In this document: piece after piece, positions 49,802-61,026 of the stretch
Layout of the letters: every line of letters starts with the position of its first letter
Numbering within the stretch: position 1 is the stretch's first letter
Assembly: GCF_009389715.1 (NCBI RefSeq)
Contig: NW_024068195.1
Coordinates: 124,001-188,000 of the forward strand
Origin: Phoenix dactylifera
Taxonomy: Eukaryota; Streptophyta; Magnoliopsida; Arecales; Arecaceae
Length of the DNA: 64,000 nucleotides
Direction: 5' to 3'
Position numbers and translations under genes: made by a program
Notes under the pieces: generated by a model
Databases searched by the model: none
Told to the model about the DNA's origin: nothing
The model's input: only the letters and a program-made list of their open reading frames with translations

Positions 49802-50399
49802 GGAACAATGCCTCGCATGGCCCAGTAGCAACCGGGCAGAGCTTGCCATGGTTTAGTTAGCCTCCAGCAAGGCACCAAGTAGTTTGTTCTTTTGCCTAGA
49901 GGGATATCTCGACTCCTGTCTCCGGATTTCCTTCGGTTATACTGCACCGTTGTCTTGATGTTCAGCGGAAAGCCTTCTCGTTCATGCTCAGCTAGTGAAT
50001 GGCGCGTACAGTACGCATGAAAATTGTTGTCGAAAATTACTATGTTAATATTATTAGGCTTCGACTGTTTATTAGCAAGCGCTTAAGATCGACGCCTACT
50101 TATTAAATCAAATTAGCCAATTACTAGCCCAGAGGAAGTAGCTAAAGTGATTTTACGAAGTAGCGGCACGCAATTGGGACCCCCGACCCCACTAGAGGAA
50201 AATGGATTCGGTCCAAAAGAAGTGGAGTTAAAAGAACTTCTCCAGCAACGGTCGATATTTGTATACACCACGTGACCCACCTACATATAAATCCTTCTTA
50301 TTTTTAATTAATTCACTCATAACTTTTTGAAATTTACCTATCAGCGCTGCCTTCTAGTAGAAAACAACCTTCTTAAATACCGTGGAAATGCTGCAAGGA

Positions 50400-50470
<71 letters not shown>

Positions 50471-51524
50471 CGGAAAAAGACTCATCTCCGGATTGAGCCC
50501 AGGATTTTCTTGAAGCTAGAAAAATCTATGATAGACGGACAACCTTCCAAAGAGAGTGATGCGACCCCAAAACGGATATGCAGAGCAAAAGATCTTAAAG
50601 TCTGCTGATTTTGTCTTCATTTCATTCTTCAGCTGCTACGAGTCCTCCAAAGGTAGAACAGGAAGAAGAGATGAGATGCACGCCAATTTCATACGACCTA
50701 ATCGAGTGGCATAAAATCTACCTCTTAGCTTATATCAAGATATTGATTTCTCCCCACAATAATTTGTTTCTCAAATTGAGAAATTAGAAGATATGCTAAC
50801 CAGCAACCGTATTTGGAAACAGCAATTAGTGGATATTGGTACTGTCACTGCTAAATAGGCAATGTCTATCCAACACCATGAAACTCGCCGTAGCTTATTT
50901 GAATGTCAGGCAAACAAAGCATATTGAAATGAGAGACAGTTATGCTCACATTGCTTAGAATATAACAGAAAACTTCATTTCCTTTCATGTAACATTTTTA
51001 GTATTTAGAGCTTACGAGAATTTTCGAGACCACCACATGCAATATGAGGTAAATTCATAAATTTTGGGTCCATATACTATCACATGGAAGTCATCTGAAC
51101 TTCAATACTACGACATTAATAATGCAAGCAGTACTTGGAATCCAAAACCTCGAATCAGATACTGATTCAGCCCTGTCACAGTTGCATCACAGATTAAGTT
51201 CCATGCTGGCAATAAAGTGCAAAGCATTTATTTAAGTCCGGAATACTGGCTTAAAACATCAGGTGACGGTAGCACAGTTCCTTTGAAATAGTTGGAACCA
51301 CAATTCGCTAAGCACATCTTAGATTTTTGTGGCCAGCAACTGTATTCTGATCTTAAGATGCACCTAATTTGTACAGCGTGCGTGCGAATGCTCATGCAAG
51401 AACATTAAGACATGGTAAGATATGGGAGCTGAGGATCATCTATGGTGCTGGCGAAACATTGCTGTCAAACATTTCAGATGACTGCATCATCAGTAATTAC
51501 GCAGGTTTATTATACAAGGGATAT
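49802..51524. other. intergenic and RING gene 3' side
   Basis: No gene recognised. Contains the microsatellite at 50402-50467. The right-hand part should hold the 3' UTR of the minus-strand RING gene. Confidence 0.4.
50402..50467. repeat. (TA)n(GA)n compound microsatellite
   Basis: About 16 TA units switch directly to about 16 GA units, the same arrangement as at 45896-45976. Confidence 0.9.
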
Positions 51525-54500
51525 TTACAAGTTTGAGGAGCTCTCAGCGATGCCCTCACAAACATCTCCACGGCACAGAGGGCACACCCTGCAAGATTCA
51601 GTAGTAAACAAATAATTTGATGATTACAGTGTTATATTGATAAGTTGATGCATTACAAAAAGAATGAGCAGATATGGCTATACCCATGTATTTCTTTAAG
51701 CCACTTATCAACGCATGACATGTGATACTCATGGCGGCAGGGAAGGACTCTTATTTTATCTCCATCCTCGTACTCAGCCAAGCAGATGTAACATCTGCAC
51801 ATGAGAGAGCAGAAAATGTTCATACCAGGTAGTAACAAAAAACTTACATGCGCACATACCCACACACAAAAGCATGCACCATTTAGCCAGTCGGATGAGA
51901 AATTATGATAAACAAGTCATCTGTAAACCAAAGATGTTTCAACCAAACCATGTACTTCAACAATAATAGAAACAGGTTATATCAGCTCAAAAGAAATCCA
52001 TTTCATGACAAACAAGATGAGCAACTAAATGGTCAATAAGAGAAATAAACTCCAGAAAATACAGATAAACATAACAAATGTGCTTGACAAGAAATAATAG
52101 TGTATGCCTTCTTATTAGAGAAATGACCCAATACTTAAAAGACAATTAAAAGGAATAACCAAAGTATCTCCACACTAAATAGATTACACCATTTTACTAA
52201 CATCCGGCAGTATTAAGATATGGCATTTCTAGTTAGTTGTTGGGTGCAATTTTCAGCAAGGTCTTGCCAATTGAACTGACCATGCCACTCGTTACTTTCT
52301 TTTGCATGTTGTTTTTATCATCAAACTGTACATGGATTGGTTTAAAGAGAAAAGGGAACCTTGACCAGAAAAGGCGAAAGTAATCTCATGAAAAGAACAG
52401 TAGCATGTCTGATTCTAGCATTGAAATGTTACCGTTGCTACTGCAGATTTGTCTAGCATCAGCATCAATTCATTGATTTCACAAACAAAATCGTAATATT
52501 AGGCCAGTAAAATGGATCTCCTTAGGAGATTGATTACCCTAAAAGTTTTTTTTCTTTGATGCAATGAAATTTAAGTTACATCATCTTCAAAAACTGCTGC
52601 TGCTTCTTTTTTGGTACATAAAAACAGCTTCTTCATTAAACACTGGTTAAACCTGTCCAGTCTGAATAAGGTGATCAAATGCATGCCAATAAGCACCTGA
52701 AATTTCTAAAAAACCAAAATGACGTAGATTAAGACTTACTGTTCCACATCATCTCCACTTCGAGCTACATCAAGCTTTTCATAATTCTTGGAGGGTAATG
52801 AATTAATGACAGATTCTGGTGCTGGAAGTGAAACCATTGAAAGTGAAAGTGACACTGGCTGGCGATGGATTTCATCCAGGACCTGCAGGGTAATTAAGCA
52901 TCATAAGATATAAAGAAAAATTACTCACACCAAACAATATGTCTCACGCAGTGTTTTCATTAAGGGTGGCAATGTATGACCCGAGCCGCAACCAACTTAA
53001 GAAAAACAGGTTCAGGTTTGATATAATGGTTCGAGTTGTAAACAGGTCAACCTAACTTGACCTGTTTACCAAATGGGCCAGGTTTAGGTTTAGAGTCCTA
53101 ACTTGTTCAACCCATTTTGACCCGTTTAATAGTTAGGATGGGTCAACACGGTTATAATTAACCTATTTAAATAGTTTAAGACCCATTTAACCCATTTAAA
53201 ACATGTTTAACCTATCTAATCTGATTTGAAATGCTTATTGAGTAGGTTATGCAGGTCCAGCCTGGTTACATGTTTAATCAAGAGGTTGGATCCAGTTTTG
53301 GATTTTTGATCCATTTAATAAACAAGTCATGCTCGGGTTGACATATTTCCGACCAAGATTTCCCGAACCGGTATGGGGGTTGTATTGGCCGACGGCTGGT
53401 TCTATACAGTATGGATTTACACCGAGCTGTTCCAGGGCATACTAAAAATAGGGAGAGGGAGGGGGAGAGGTCCGAGAGGAAGAAAAGAAAAGAGGAAGAG
53501 ATAGAGAGATGAGAGAGATGAAGAGGGAGAGCGAGGGAGGGAGGGAAGGGGAGGGCCGAGGGCTAAACTCTAACCCTAACCCTAGCGGAGTGAGAGAGGG
53601 ATGCAGGGGAGAGGCTTACTGAGGATGGCTAAAGGAGCTGCGAGCAACATCGAACGAGAGAAGGGGGAGGAGGTTATAACCAAACCAGTAGGGAAGGTGG
53701 TCGAACTGAGTGGTGGGGGAGGAGTCTTATAACCAAACCAACCCAATCCAACCTGCTGAACCGTTCCTACTTGCCATCTATTCAGTTTGGTACAGACCGA
53801 ACCACTCAGTTTGGCTCAATTCGGCAATCACTATTTCCGACCCAAACCCTATCAACCCGATTTGACCAATTTGCCGCCCCTAGTTTTCACCCACAAAGAT
53901 GGGTTTTGGAGATCAGCAGCAGCAGGAGCCTTTTTGCAAATCAACTACAAAGTCAACACCTAGAAAACCAACAGAAGCCCCAATGCTTGCACATGCAGCT
54001 CAGTTAGATGAGGATCAAGCAAGGTAGATTGTGCATAAGTTGGACAAATTGGGTCAGGTTGTGTTCCAGTTGAACATGTTGTGCAAGTCCCTTCCCCGGT
54101 TAAGAGTGGACAACCCTAAATTCTGACCTTACATGTTGAGAAAGGTAGATGCTAGTCAGCTGTTGTCTGCAACATATAATCAAGGCGGCAATAATTGGAG
54201 ACACAGGAGGTGGTGGAAGATAGCAAGCAAGGAAGTACAGTACATTCTATTCCATGTAATCTTCTCCTCTCCTCCACCTGCCTTCCTCCTTTGCCTTCTC
54301 TCCTCCCAAGCACCGGCTCCGCCTTCCTTTCCTCCTCTTTCTGCTTATGTTTTTTAAATTTTTCTGATTTATTTCTAGTTTTCTATTTTTATATATTTTA
54401 ACTAATTTTAACATTTTTATAACTATTTTTTAATGCAAACCACCCAGTTCCTGCCTAGGCAAACGCATACATCCTCATATGCCCCAACTATGTGCATACT

Positions 54501-57250
54501 ATGGCCACATGCAAGAACCTTGATGATGATTAAAACAGAGGCATGAGAGTAACATCACAGATAATTAATGAGATACTTTTGAGGTATCTTTGATGTGGTC
54601 ACCTGAAGCATACATGTCATTGACACAAATATATAGTTTACTAACTTCATGACAATTATATAATAAGATTGTATGATAAAACAAATAACAGAAAGGGAAA
54701 CTAAAAAAAAGAAAAGAAAAGAAAAGAACAAGAAAAAGTGATATATGCTGGACAACCTCCATCCATTTTCCACATTACCCCCCAACAAGGACCTTTGATC
54801 TTTTTCAGCAATAATAACAGAACATATTGTAAATCAGTTGTATACCCATAAGCCATTTACCAAGAAGTACCACAAGAAAGAAAGAGAATAACAAGAATTT
54901 ATAAAGGAAGCTAAGCAGAATATAATACAAAAAACTGCACAGGATCCACTTTGATCATTGAAAACAACAGGTATAGCCGGTTCATGTTAGATGCAATGCC
55001 AGAAACAACTCATACATACATAATGTATGTATCTATATGATTCATATATAAGTACATTGAATAGATGACCAATTTAACTTGCATCAAACCTACGAAAATG
55101 CAAAAAGGATTCAGATTTGCTAATTCAAATTTGACTGAAGAATGTAAAGCCTAATGGAACATAAGAATTTAACTCATATTATTTAAGAAAGCATCACACT
55201 AACAGGATCTATAAGTTAAACCAAGATGTACTTTGACTACCAGAATTTTTTCGGAACTATAATAACAGGGTATAACTAGTTCACAAGGAAGTTCATGTGA
55301 CCAGTTATGCTCAAATGCACAGATATGCTTGACAATATCCCCTGCTGCTTCTTGCCCATCCTTTAGGTCAAGTCAATAATTTCAGCATCAAACTATCCAG
55401 TATCATCTCAAAGTCCAATAATATAGTGCAAATATGTCATAATTTCTGGGAGCAATCAAGAAAACCCATATGATATATTCAACAACAGGACAATGAAACA
55501 TAATAAAAAAAACTCCACCAAGGTTATAAGTTTCAAGAAGAAGAAATATAATATTAAATAGTCATTCATATACCTACAAATATACAGTTCATACAGATTG
55601 GTCAAGCAAGAGGATAGCTAAATTAAATACAGGGTGGAACAATTAATATGAAGGAAGCTACCTCAAATAAGGCTTCAGCTAACATGACAATTCTTGAAAT
55701 GCTTGCTCGAGTGCTTGACTCTTCAGTTATTAAGAGTGAATCACAAGAGCATGTACCATCTGGATGGAGACCTGATGGACAGAAGGAAGTTTGCCTATTG
55801 CTATCATCAAAGCCAGCACGAAGTCGTTCTCTTATCTGCAGTGAGATATGTATCAGGTGTCAGAAGAATTACCTGATGTGGCAGATCAAGTTCAACATAA
55901 AATGCAAGAAGAAATAACAATAAAAGACTTCAAGCTTCTTAGCTGCTTATCTTGTTTAGAAATTTTACATAATAAATCAAAGGCAGGTAATTGAGAAAAA
56001 AGTAAAGGCATCTTCACCAAGAATCAGGCTATGAAGACATCCAGATATTCTGGCGTACATATGAGCATAAGATGTGAAAGAGCAAACAGTAGCTATAACA
56101 TCCAATTTTGTGAACAGATGTAAGTTAAGCATGCATGGTCACTTCATCATTATTAAGAGCCTTGATAATATCTTGATGTGCGTACACAATCTAAAGGGAT
56201 GCACACACTTACCATGAGTAGCATTAATTACATGTGATGCACAACTTGAAGAAATAAAACTGGATAAAAGATCACCTCGGATCTAGAATGCCAACTTAGT
56301 CCACTTGGATGATAACGTCTCCGGCGCATATAGATGGAATCGTCTTCAACCCCACTCCCGAAAAGATCATCACCAATGTCAAGTAGCCATCTGTCACGAG
56401 ATCCTAGATCATCATTATCTTCAGCTGACAAAAATATTGATGGAGAGTCAATATTCCTAGAACTGCGTCTTGAGAAAGCATCCCAAAACAGTCTCCTACT
56501 ATTCCTTCTTGCATCACTGCTACCTGCTTCCCCAGTACTACTGGGCAAAGCATTGGAAGAGATACTGACCACATCAACATGAAGCACAGTTCCATTTCTT
56601 TGTTCTCTTGACCCATCAGAAGAAAGGAATGCTGCACCAGCAGAGGTTATGTTTACGGTGGGTTCTTGACCCGAAAAATTCCAAGTTGAAGAGGAATTGG
56701 AAGTAGAAGAGGAGCTAAGGATGTCCAGAACATTTGAAGGATTTTCGGTAGGTGAAATCCTGCTTGCAGGTGAATGTCCAGGTCCCAGATGAGGCACGCT
56801 ATTAGAAAACCTCATTGGAGAAGTCTGCGAGCCACAATCACTTGGGGGATTATCTAGATCAATAGCTGGAGCTAATGTAGTTTCTACATTTCTCAATAAT
56901 GGTTCCAAATGTTCTGGTTTTCTAGAAGTGCTTGCCGGATCACAACTACATTCTGCATGAGTAACGTCTGGGCCAGAACTTGCATCTGGTAGAGAAGGAA
57001 CAAGATCCTTACTTGCAGACAGGCACTTCCCAGGATCACTAGTTTCACCATTTCTTTTTTCTGTTGAGTGCTCCATAAGGTCGCCGTTACTGTTTTGACC
57101 AGACCTCATGTGTTGACTTGTGGAGCTGGAAGAGTTATTTGCTAAGGAGGTCAGAGGAGACTCCTTCACCAAAACCTGAAGATTATTAGCTAACACTGGT
57201 TCATGAAGTGTGGATGATATCACTGACTCCTCTGATTGCTGAATTTCCAT
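51525..57250 (-). CDS. RING-H2 E3 ubiquitin ligase, C-terminal RING (5' exons probably outside the window)
   Basis: Five exons read on the minus strand, 57250-56276, 55835-55662, 52882-52740, 51794-51684 and 51588-51525, join in phase to 488 codons. The long first exon encodes a Ser-rich disordered region. The RING-H2 domain at about 432-473 runs from CYICLAEY through CRHEYHMSC to CPLC, with all eight ligands; the Cys6-Cys7 spacing is 11 instead of the usual 10. Its DDVEQ-CYIC junction is precisely rebuilt by splicing (CA, GTAAGT donor, CAG acceptor). Function: E2 recruitment and ubiquitin transfer; the target is unknown. The ATG at 57250 directly follows an acceptor-like TCTGCAG, and coding-like sequence does not continue upstream. 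I infer at least one more 5' exon, not visible before the retrotransposon at 57812. Intron 2 (52883-55661) carries a MITE. Confidence 0.85.
52961..53882. mobile_element. hAT-type MITE, copy 3, carrying a nested insertion
   Basis: It begins TAAGGGTGGCAA and ends TTGCCGCCCCTA, inverted termini with 10 of 12 matches. The flanking octamers GTTTTCAT (52953-52960) and GTTTTCAC (53883-53890) agree at 7 of 8 positions. The interior TTTAACC-type repeats match copies 1 and 2. The extra length relative to those copies is explained by a nested insertion at 53355-53831. It lies in intron 2 of the RING gene. Confidence 0.8.
53355..53831. mobile_element. 477-bp insertion nested in MITE copy 3
   Basis: Bounded by the 11-bp direct repeat TATTTCCGACC (53344-53354 and 53832-53842). 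Removing one repeat and the insert restores a MITE of about the usual size. It contains CCGGTATGG-like motifs, a purine tract (GGGAGAGG, 53455-53555) and ACCCTAACCCTAA-like sequence near 53570. An 11-bp duplication fits a MULE or a retroposon; the termini did not let me decide. Confidence 0.65.
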
Positions 57251-57811
57251 CTGCAGATAGAGAATGGCATTGTGCATCTTCAGGTCATGTGTCCTAAATC
57301 CCATTGTCCAACATGAGGTAACATTAAAAAATAGGAAGTAATTTTTTGCCAAGAACCATCATGATGCGTAAGCAACCAAAAGATAGTTACAAAAAAAAAG
57401 GCTATTGTACATAGATGAGGTAAAGCAATATTTGCATAATTTTTCTCTACAAGGGCGGGCATTTTGAAAAAGAAAAATAATATGGTAATGTTTAGGTGCT
57501 CCGAAATTCCAGTCACACATTTCACTACCACATACAAAATTTGACTTGAATATTGAATGAAAGAGGAAGCGCGGATCCACAAGACAGGTATATAAATCAT
57601 GCTTTGGGCTGACATCCCATATCTAAAATTGATGCCAATAATTTACAAAATTATCTTTATGTGAAACCTATGATTTTCATCACACATGACCATGTTGATC
57701 CTTCAAATTCTGTTCTTACCACTTACACCACATAATAAATGGATTGAAACCATCAAAACAATCAGATGTAATTATTGTCTGCATTGGACAAAGAAAAAGA
57801 AGAATAATTAA
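57251..57811. other. RING gene 5' side (probable intron)
   Basis: AT-rich, with no coding sequence that continues the RING protein. A 111-codon minus-strand frame at 57280-57615 looks random. Ends where the retrotransposon LTR begins. Confidence 0.4.
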
Positions 57812-58076
57812 TGTTTTGAGCACCCTTGACGGATAATCAAATTGAGATGGTATACGCATGTACAATCAAAATCTTGGGGGCTCCTTTGAGGGGTACTTGA
57901 GGATGATAGTATTATTTTGATGATTAACAAGCAATTATCTAGAGTATATTATAAGTTAAATTGATACTTCATTTATAAGTTCATTACTCTCAGTATATTT
58001 GTATGAATTGATATAGATACATGTCTTTGTTCATTTGAATGAATCTAACCTTGAGATGCAGCAAAGTGTAGATTGA

Positions 58077-58560
58077 GTCGACCCAAAGGATGATTGGGTC
58101 GACCTCGGGCACATCAAGAAGTCATTTGGCACACTTCTGCAAAATTGGCACAGATGAACAGTGAGTTGGGTCGACCCAAGGTAAGCATGAGTCGACCCAA
58201 ACTTCAAGAACCTCAAAACATGAAAGAAATATGTTCTCTGGATTTACTGAGAGGGTCGACCCAAACAGTGGTTGAGTCGACCCAAGCTTGAGTCGACCCA
58301 AACCCTGAGAGGGTCGACCCAAAGGCAAGACAGAAAGGCAGACAGAAAATGGTTCTCTGGAATTACTGAGAGGGTCGACCCAAGAGAAGTTGAGTCGACC
58401 CAAGTGAACTTTGAGTCGACCCAAAGAATGGTTGGGTCGACTCATGGGAAGGAAGGCTGAAATTTCAAGTTTCTGTGTTTTCTGAGAGGGTCGACCCAAG
58501 GAATGTTTGAGTCGACCCAAGTGAAAGTTGGGTCGACCCAAGGACAGGTTGAGCCGACCC
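58077..58560. repeat. array of 16 GTCGAC-centred palindromes in the LTR U3
   Basis: The motif GGGTCGACCCAA or GAGTCGACCCAA occurs 15 times with an intact GTCGAC core plus one GCCGAC variant, spaced irregularly (mostly 15-70 bp) over about 480 bp just upstream of the TATA-like box. GGGTCGACCC is a perfect 10-bp palindrome. Longer sub-repeats (CTCTGGAATTACTGAGAGGG type) show that the array partly grew by duplication. Confidence 0.9.
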
Positions 58561-58679
58561 AAACACGGGCTGAAGCATAACGGCTAGTTCTGCAGATGTA
58601 CTTTTTGTCCTTCCCAAGGTCAGTAACGGCTAGTTTTTCAAATCTAACCATTGGGGCTTGTCCAAAGGATGTGGGAAGC

Positions 58680-58688
58680 TATTTAAAG
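58680..58688 (+). promoter_or_regulatory. TATA-like box of the Sirevirus LTR
   Basis: CTATTTAAAGGGG lies about 120 bp right of the palindrome array and would place transcription start near 58710. Assigned by position and composition only. Confidence 0.45.
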
Positions 58689-58991
58689 GGGCACTATTCA
58701 TCAGATAGAACAACTTTTGAAAGAGATATCAAAGAGTACACAAGAAAACAAAAGTGCCCTAATCTTCTTCATTCAAGTGCTTCATTCAAGAATCAAAGAA
58801 AGGGGTTGAGCAGATTCAAAGAGTCATCAAGAGCTCCATCCTCCCTTGAAGAGTGAAGCATCCTTGACAAAGAAGAGCAAAGCCACTTCAAAGCGATAAA
58901 TACTTTCTAACTCTTCTTTGTAGTTAATATTGTTTCATTTGCTCATTTAGGAGTTTGAATCTTTCCTTTTTGTTTATCAAACTATTTGTAA

Positions 58992-59187
58992 AGGTTCGTT
59001 GGTAAGCCCGTAAAACCAACAAAGGTTTTTGGTGAACCCGAAAAACCAAAGTGTATAGGTTCGTTGGTGAGCCCGCAAAACCAACAAAGGTTTTTGGTGA
59101 ACCCGGAAAACCAAAGTGTATAGGTTCGTTGGTGAGCCCGTAAAACCAACAAAGGTTTTTGGATTGTGAGCCCGGAAAACAATCCAA
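58992..59187. repeat. 65-bp tandem triplication in the LTR
   Basis: AGGTTCGTTGGT starts at 58992, 59057 and 59122, exactly 65 bp apart. Within each unit GTAAGCCCGTAAAACC-type and GTGAACCCGGAAAACC-type halves are similar, so the unit itself looks like an older duplication. Confidence 0.9.
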
Positions 59188-59465
59188 CTGTAATCCGCGA
59201 GATTATAGTGAATTCCCAAGGGGTCGCTTGGGGAGTGGACGTAGGTGCTAAGGAGAGCACCGAACCACTATATATTGTTGTGTTTGTGTTGTGCTTGTGT
59301 TTACATTTATTCTTGCATTATCTTCCATCTTTGTTCTAGTTTAACTCATTCAAATAATCTAAGAAAGCAACCACCGCACTTAATTAAGAAAGCTTTTAAA
59401 ACACCAAAATTGAGAAGAAATCAATTCACCCCCCCTCTTGGATTGTCACCTTGGGCAACAAGTGG

Positions 59466-59477
59466 TATCAGAGCAAG
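59466..59477 (+). other. primer binding site (initiator Met tRNA)
   Basis: TGGTATCAGAGC immediately follows the LTR end. It is the standard complement of the 3' end of plant initiator methionine tRNA used by Copia elements to prime minus-strand synthesis. Confidence 0.85.
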
Positions 59478-59523
59478 GTGCTCTAATAGTACTCATTGAT
59501 CTCACAATCAAGAGTTAAAGATC

Positions 59524-61026
59524 ATGACAACCCAAGTGGGATGTGCAATGAGTGAGGGGCAATCCACAAATAGACCACCTCTATTTAATGGCACAAACTA
59601 CACATATTGGAAAGCTAGAATGAGGATATTCATTCAAGCTTCAGATTATGAACTATGGCAAATCATCACTAGAGGACCTCACACACCCACACTTAACATA
59701 GAGGGCACTATCATACCCAAACCAGAAATGGATTGGAATGAGAGTGATAGAAGATTAGCACAGTTAAATGCAAAAGCTATAAATGTACTTTACTGCTCAT
59801 TAGATGTAAATGAATTTAATAGAATATCTACTTGCACTACCGCCAAAGAAATTTGGGACAGACTTGAGGTCACACATGAAGGGACCAATCAAGTTAAGGA
59901 GTCTAAGATAAACATATTAGTACACAAATATGAATTGTTTAAAATGGAATCTACTGAGTCCATAACTGATATGTTTACTCGTTTTACTGACATTATAAAT
60001 GGGCTTAAGAGTTTAGGAAAATCTTACTCTAACTCTGATTTGGTGCGAAAAATTCTCAGGTCTCTACCAAGGAATTGGGAGGCCAAGGTAACCGCTATTC
60101 AAGAAGCAAAGGACCTCAACACACTGCAGTTAGAGGAGCTTCTAGGATCTCTCATGACCCATGAGTTGACAATGAGGCAAAATTCAGAAGATGAGGTCAA
60201 GAGAAGAAAGCCCATTGCCCTAAAGACTACCACCCCTAAACAACTAACTGAATCGGAAGATTCAGATGATGATGAAGAAATCGATGAAGAAGGGATGGCT
60301 GTGCTTGGGAGAAGATTCAGAAAATTCATGAGAGGTAAGAATAGGTTCCATAAAAAGAAAACCTTCCTTAAAGGTAACTCAAGCAAAGAAAAGGGTAAGG
60401 ACAAAGAAAAGGAAAAAGAAACTCCCATTTGCTATGAGTGTAACAAAGCCGGGCATTATAAGATAGATTGCTTGAAGTGGATGGCAAGAAAGTTGAAAAA
60501 GAAGAATTTCATGGCTGATTGGAGTGAAAGTGAGGAATCAAGTTCGGAGGAGGAAGATCATCAAGAGACGGCCCAAATGTGTCATATGGCCAATGACGAT
60601 GAGGTAGATTCTGAACTTGAGTGTGATTTTACTGTTGATGAATTACATGATGCTTTCTTAGAACTCATGGAAGAACATAAGAAACTAATTAATAAAAATA
60701 AAGCTTTAAAAGAAGAAAATCAATCTCTTGTCAAAGATAAGCTAAAACTGTCTCATAACTGTGAAACATTAAGTAGGAAACTTGCAAATGAAACCAAGAA
60801 TCTAATTGCTGAAAATATCAAGCAAAAAGAAGATGTTGAAAAATATAAAACTTTGGTAGATAAATTTACTCTTAGTTCTACCAAATTAAATTTGATTCTT
60901 GATAGCCAAAAAGCTGTATATGATAAGGCCGGTTTAGGATATAAAACAAATAGGAAACAAAAATTCTTAAAGAACATTTTTGTAAAAGCTAAAAGTGAAA
61001 ATATTACTTGTTACTTGCTGCAATAA
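59524..61026 (+). CDS. Sirevirus Gag (nucleocapsid) region, frame broken near its end
   Basis: 500-codon open frame. The gag fold (UBN2/retrotran_gag type) spans about residues 18-220, starting PPLFNGTNYTYWKARM. An acidic stretch (ESEDSDDDEEIDEE) and a Lys-rich stretch follow, then a CCHC zinc knuckle at 303-316 (CYECNKAGHYKIDC). A coiled-coil-like extension (about 385-450) is typical of Sireviruses. At about residue 497 the frame runs into a stop. A second knuckle-like segment (CCNKLGHRAYEC) continues in another frame at about 61013-61050, so a small indel has occurred there. The product would coat element RNA in cytoplasmic particles. Confidence 0.85.
   Translation: MTTQVGCAMSEGQSTNRPPLFNGTNYTYWKARMRIFIQASDYELWQIITRGPHTPTLNIEGTIIPKPEMDWNESDRRLAQLNAKAINVLYCSLDVNEFNRISTCTTAKEIWDRLEVTHEGTNQVKESKINILVHKYELFKMESTESITDMFTRFTDIINGLKSLGKSYSNSDLVRKILRSLPRNWEAKVTAIQEAKDLNTLQLEELLGSLMTHELTMRQNSEDEVKRRKPIALKTTTPKQLTESEDSDDDEEIDEEGMAVLGRRFRKFMRGKNRFHKKKTFLKGNSSKEKGKDKEKEKETPICYECNKAGHYKIDCLKWMARKLKKKNFMADWSESEESSSEEEDHQETAQMCHMANDDEVDSELECDFTVDELHDAFLELMEEHKKLINKNKALKEENQSLVKDKLKLSHNCETLSRKLANETKNLIAENIKQKEDVEKYKTLVDKFTLSSTKLNLILDSQKAVYDKAGLGYKTNRKQKFLKNIFVKAKSENITCYLLQ

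Larger units (their letters stand above)
57812..59460 (+). repeat. 5' LTR of the Sirevirus (about 1.65 kb)
   Basis: The 3' limit is firm: ...GGGCAACA ends 5 bp before the primer binding site. The 5' limit is inferred from the first TGTT that would mirror the AACA terminus (TGTTTTGAGCACC at 57812) and could be wrong. It contains a palindrome array (58077-58560), a TATA-like box (58680) and a 65-bp triplication (58992-59187). Confidence 0.6.

Noticed and set aside
57280..57615. 111-codon minus-strand frame before the RING gene as a possible 5' exon
   Set aside because: It is hydrophobic and AT-driven with no Ser-rich composition or splice donor in phase with the exon ending at 57250.
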